NCBI RefSeq assembly: GCF_003640395.1
Contig: NZ_RBZQ01000002.1
Location: 434,001 to 498,000, forward strand
Source: Stutzerimonas urumqiensis
GTDB lineage: Bacteria > Pseudomonadota > Gammaproteobacteria > Pseudomonadales > Pseudomonadaceae
Direction of reading: 5' to 3'
Length of the DNA: 64,000 nucleotides
A program made the translations under genes and the position numbers. The notes under the pieces were generated by a model. The model searched no databases and had not been told where the DNA came from. It worked only from the letters and a program-made list of their open reading frames with translations. How positions within the stretch are numbered: the stretch's first letter is position 1; every line of letters begins with the position of its first letter. Positions 61,442 through 64,000 of this stretch are shown here, piece by piece.

Positions 61442-62191
61442 TCAGCGCACCTCGCCCACGCGGGCGCCGATGATCATCTCCGAGGCCCAGTTCACCAGCA
61501 GCGAGGTATAGGCCTTCTGGTGGCAGTCGTCGGACAGCGCGTGGTCAGCGCCGTCGATGATGCGATGGGTCAGCGAGTGGGTGCGGGAAAACGCCGCCCG
61601 GTAGCTCATGATGGCCGGATGCGGGACGAAGGTATCGTGCTCGGATTCGACGATCAGCACGTCGCCCGTGAACTCGGCGCAGGCACGCAGCGCACGGTTC
61701 TCGGCCGCCGGCACGCGCGTGCTGCGGTATTGCCGGAGCCCTTCGCGGTCGAGATCGCGCTTGGCCACCGTCCAGTCGTCATCGCGATAGAGCGCCGGCA
61801 CACGCAGGGCCAGCCAGCGCACCGGCCGCAACGAGGTCAGGATCGCCGACAGGTAGCCGCCATAGCTGGTGCCGACGACGGCGATCGCCGAGGGGTCGAT
61901 GTCCGGGTGTTCCACCAGCAAATCGTATGCGGCGAGCAGATCGCGCAGGTTGTGCTCGCGGTTCACCGTTTTCTGCTGGGCGATGGTCTCGCCGTGCCCG
62001 CGCAAATCGAACGATAGGCAGACGCACCCCAGTCCCGCGATGCCGCGCGCGCGATCCAGATCGCGCTCCTGGCTGCCGCCCCAGCCATGGACGAACAGCA
62101 CGCCCGGCATCTTCGCCTCCGGGCTGAGAAAGGTTCCGGCAATACGCTCCTGGTCGACGAGAATCTCGACCGGTCGGCTATAGGTCGTCAT
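61442..62191 (-). CDS. alpha/beta hydrolase (dienelactone hydrolase/S9-like)
   Basis: 249-residue alpha/beta hydrolase. Oxyanion region VLFVHGWGGSQERDLDRA, nucleophile elbow GTSYGG (Ser ~109), the acid in IVESEHDTFVPHP and catalytic His in DGADHALSDD are all present, so it should be an active esterase or peptidase-like enzyme of unknown substrate. No signal peptide. Its ATG overlaps the DUF3182 gene end by 14 bases, so they form a pair, and its stop is immediately next to the convergent membrane-protein gene. Confidence 0.9.
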   Translation of the reverse strand: MTTYSRPVEILVDQERIAGTFLSPEAKMPGVLFVHGWGGSQERDLDRARGIAGLGCVCLSFDLRGHGETIAQQKTVNREHNLRDLLAAYDLLVEHPDIDPSAIAVVGTSYGGYLSAILTSLRPVRWLALRVPALYRDDDWTVAKRDLDREGLRQYRSTRVPAAENRALRACAEFTGDVLIVESEHDTFVPHPAIMSYRAAFSRTHSLTHRIIDGADHALSDDCHQKAYTSLLVNWASEMIIGARVGEVR

Positions 62192-63305
62192 GGGGTTTTA
62201 CCGTCGCGCACTTGGTGATGAAACCGACTTCGGCGTCCTCGCCGCGAAACAGGAGGGTCGCGCCGGGCGGCGGCTCCGCCTGGCTCCCGTACAGCTCGAA
62301 GGACGACGCCTGCACCGCACGCAGCCCGGGATCGGCCGCGAAGGCCTCCAGCGCGGCGATCTCGGCGCTCGACGCCCCGCCGATTCGCCAGGATTGCTCC
62401 AGCACGCCGGAGCGTGGCTGCCCTTCGCCATCCATGCCTTCGGCAATGTCGTAGTTGCGCCGCGAAGCCAGCAGTCCGGGGTAGCACGCGATGGCCGCCT
62501 CGTCGTACGCCTGCGCCTGCGAGACCGCCAGTCGTGTGCGCTCCGGCAGCTCGATGTCGAGCAGCGCGTCGAAGCCGCCGCGCACCACCACCAGGTCGGA
62601 CCCGCCATAGACCTGCTCGCCCCGGTTGTCCGGGCTGAGCCGCTGGGTGCCGTAGTAGGTGGCGATCTGTCCGCCGACCCGCACCTGGCCGACGCTGAAG
62701 GTCGTCACATGCTCCAGATTGTCTTCGAGCACCAGGCCGCAGGCGGCCAGCTCGTGCGTGTCGAGCGCTTGCAGCGCCTGTTCCAGCTCATCGCGATTCT
62801 TGAAGGTCACCTGCCCGCGCCCGCCGGTCGCCCGCACGGGCTTGAGCCGCGCCGCACCGTGCTCCAGCAGGCGCAAGCCCGCTTCCCGCGCATCGGCCAG
62901 GGAGAAGGCGGTGAATCCGGGCAACACACTGTCAGTGACCCGATCGGTGAACGCGTGCGACCAGCCGCGTGGCGCGCTCGCCTGCGGCCCGATCAGCGGA
63001 TGGGTGATCGCCTTGGTTTCGATGAAGGGCTCGGGCACCAGCCCGCCGAACAGATCGAGCTCGCTTGCCAGGCCTAGCGCCTGGGCCTGTTCGCTCCCGA
63101 CGAGCGTGCCGGATGGCACCACGTACAGCCGCTGGGCATAGCGCTCGCCCGGCCGGTACTGGCCGATGAACTCGATGCCGAGCAAGGCCGCGATGCGCTG
63201 CGCCAAGGCCCGGTGGACGGCAGTTTCGTGTTCCGGCTCGCGGGACCGGTTCGGATAATGGACGACGGCCTCGGGGACCGCTCGGGAAGACTCCCGTTCA
63301 GGCAT
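62178..63305 (-). CDS. DUF3182 protein, ATP-grasp-like
   Basis: 375-residue protein of the DUF3182 family. It has an N-terminal region (YVVPSGTLVGSEQAQALGLA), a middle segment resembling ATP-grasp enzymes (GGRGQVTFKNRDELEQAL, LEDNLEHVTTFSVGQVRVGG, YYGTQRLSPDN, YGGSDLVVVRGGFDALL), and a C-terminal tail. A carboxylate-amine ligase activity is plausible but undemonstrated. ATG 63305 (MPERESSRAVPEAV) is chosen with AGGAG upstream, slightly distant (12 bases); the frame is open to 63683 across ahpF. The hydrolase gene is coupled downstream, so the pair may act together. Confidence 0.8.
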   Translation of the reverse strand: MPERESSRAVPEAVVHYPNRSREPEHETAVHRALAQRIAALLGIEFIGQYRPGERYAQRLYVVPSGTLVGSEQAQALGLASELDLFGGLVPEPFIETKAITHPLIGPQASAPRGWSHAFTDRVTDSVLPGFTAFSLADAREAGLRLLEHGAARLKPVRATGGRGQVTFKNRDELEQALQALDTHELAACGLVLEDNLEHVTTFSVGQVRVGGQIATYYGTQRLSPDNRGEQVYGGSDLVVVRGGFDALLDIELPERTRLAVSQAQAYDEAAIACYPGLLASRRNYDIAEGMDGEGQPRSGVLEQSWRIGGASSAEIAALEAFAADPGLRAVQASSFELYGSQAEPPPGATLLFRGEDAEVGFITKCATVKPHDDL

Positions 63306-63441
63306 GGGTACTGTCGCTCCTGATGGCACGGGCGCTATGGCCCGTCGATTGGCGGACTTCGCCGTTGCAGGGTAGACAGCATCGAGTGGCGGACGATCCT
63401 CCGTTCTGCCGGCTGGCATTGCCGGTGACCGGGCATGAAAA

Positions 63442-63470
63442 AACGCAGCAGCCTTGCGGCATGCTGCGTT
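63442..63470 (-). terminator. terminator of ahpF
   Basis: AACGCAGCA with TGCTGCGTT across an 11-base loop; on the minus strand it is followed by TTTTTT-like sequence (GTTTTTTC). It lies between ahpF and the DUF3182 gene. Confidence 0.9.
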
Positions 63471-63487
63471 CGGTGACCGCCCTGGGG

Positions 63488-64000
63488 TCAGGCGTCGGAG
63501 CGAATCAAGTGATCGAAGGCGCTGAGCGAGGCCTTGGCGCCCTCGCCCACCGCGATCACGATCTGCTTGTACGGCACGGTGGTCACGTCGCCCGCGGCGA
63601 AGATGCCGGGCAGCGAGGTCTGACCGCGCGCATCGACGACGACCTCGCCGCGAGGGCTGAGTTCGACCGTCCCCTTGAGCCAATCGGTGTTGGGCACCAG
63701 GCCGATCTGCACGAAGATGCCTTCCAGCTCGAGCGAGTGGAACTCACTGGAGTTGCGATCCTTGTAGGCCAGGCCGACGACCTTCTGCCCGTCGCCCTTC
63801 ACCTCGCTGGTCAGCGCGCTGGTGATGACTTCCACGTTCGGCAGGCTGAACAGCTTCTTCTGCAGGACGGCATCGGCACGCAGCTGGCTGTCGAACTCGA
63901 TCAGGGTGACATGGGCCACGATACCGGCCAGGTCGATCGCCGCCTCCACGCCCGAGTTGCCGCCACCGATCACCGCCACGCGCTTGCCCTTGAACAGCGG
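63488..64000 (-). CDS. ahpF: alkyl hydroperoxide reductase subunit F, C-terminal part (truncated by window edge)
   Basis: The frame runs off the window end; the last ~170 residues are seen (beginning [17 protein letters not shown]). They contain the NAD(P)H-binding GxGxxG of the thioredoxin-reductase-like domain and the FAD-binding signature [33 protein letters not shown], typical of AhpF. AhpF passes electrons from NADH to AhpC for peroxide removal. The 5' part, including the N-terminal double-thioredoxin fold, is outside the window. Confidence 0.95.
   Translation of the reverse strand, partial: PLFKGKRVAVIGGGNSGVEAAIDLAGIVAHVTLIEFDSQLRADAVLQKKLFSLPNVEVITSALTSEVKGDGQKVVGLAYKDRNSSEFHSLELEGIFVQIGLVPNTDWLKGTVELSPRGEVVVDARGQTSLPGIFAAGDVTTVPYKQIVIAVGEGAKASLSAFDHLIRSDA

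Overview
This window looks like chromosome from a high-GC gammaproteobacterium of the Pseudomonadaceae, most likely Pseudomonas sensu lato, possibly the stutzeri (Stutzerimonas) group. The grounds are: the phhR/phhABC aromatic amino acid cluster; a gcl-hyi-glxR-ttuD-pykF glyoxylate operon followed by a urea-transporter gene; an imelysin/di-heme/DUF1513 operon followed by a mexVW-like RND pair; and the run groEL-groES-fxsA-hugZ-SDR-DUF481-ATL-ampG-mscS-yajQ-response regulator-panE-sensor kinase. From memory these blocks follow the order in P. aeruginosa PAO1. Several classes of Pseudomonas-type REP repeats beginning with GTAG are scattered between genes. I see no prophage, integron, transposase gene, rRNA or CRISPR array. 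Nearly every gene is intact.

Layout. 1-6 kb: 3' end of L-serine dehydratase, a large multi-sensor hybrid histidine kinase, and a divergent Nramp-like transporter. 6-12 kb: phenylalanine catabolism (phhR, an intervening D-2-hydroxyacid dehydrogenase gene, phhA, phhB, phhC) with candidate PhhR boxes. 12-16.3 kb: uvrB, a second aromatic aminotransferase, tRNA-Asn(GTT), then a REP-rich spacer. 16.3-26.2 kb: a DUF2383 protein, a TetR and a LysR regulator, and the glyoxylate-to-pyruvate operon with the urea transporter. 26.2-28.4 kb: small stress-type proteins (DUF2188, a KGG-repeat protein, a DnaJ-type zinc-finger miniprotein) and nicotinate phosphoribosyltransferase. 28.4-36.3 kb: PhoD-like phosphatase, a coiled-coil membrane protein, an argP/argO pair, sodB and a GGDEF-EAL protein.

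36.5-46.1 kb holds a four-gene iron-type locus (imelysin lipoprotein, di-heme lipoprotein, second imelysin lipoprotein, Tat-exported DUF1513 protein) behind a Fur-box-like site, then an RND membrane-fusion protein and pump. 46.1-48.7 kb is groESL on the minus strand with a good sigma-32 promoter. 48.8-59.8 kb is the conserved fxsA-to-sensor-kinase block. 59.8-64 kb holds an ATP:cob(I)alamin adenosyltransferase, a voltage-sensor-like membrane protein, an alpha/beta hydrolase, a DUF3182 protein and the 3' part of ahpF.

How it works together. PhhA hydroxylates phenylalanine to tyrosine, PhhB recycles the pterin and PhhC transaminates tyrosine, under PhhR. Gcl joins two glyoxylates; Hyi, GlxR, TtuD and PykF carry the product through glycerate and 2-phosphoglycerate (via the general enolase) to pyruvate. 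I did not find a clearly novel multi-gene defence or metabolic system. The best leads are the voltage-sensor-like protein without a visible pore, the non-canonical Nramp, the imelysin pair in which the second copy lacks the GxHxxE histidine, the 20-codon ORF coupled to argO, the small-protein locus with repeated GCCAACTAAC motifs, and the diversity of REP elements, one of which supplies the stop codon of phhA.
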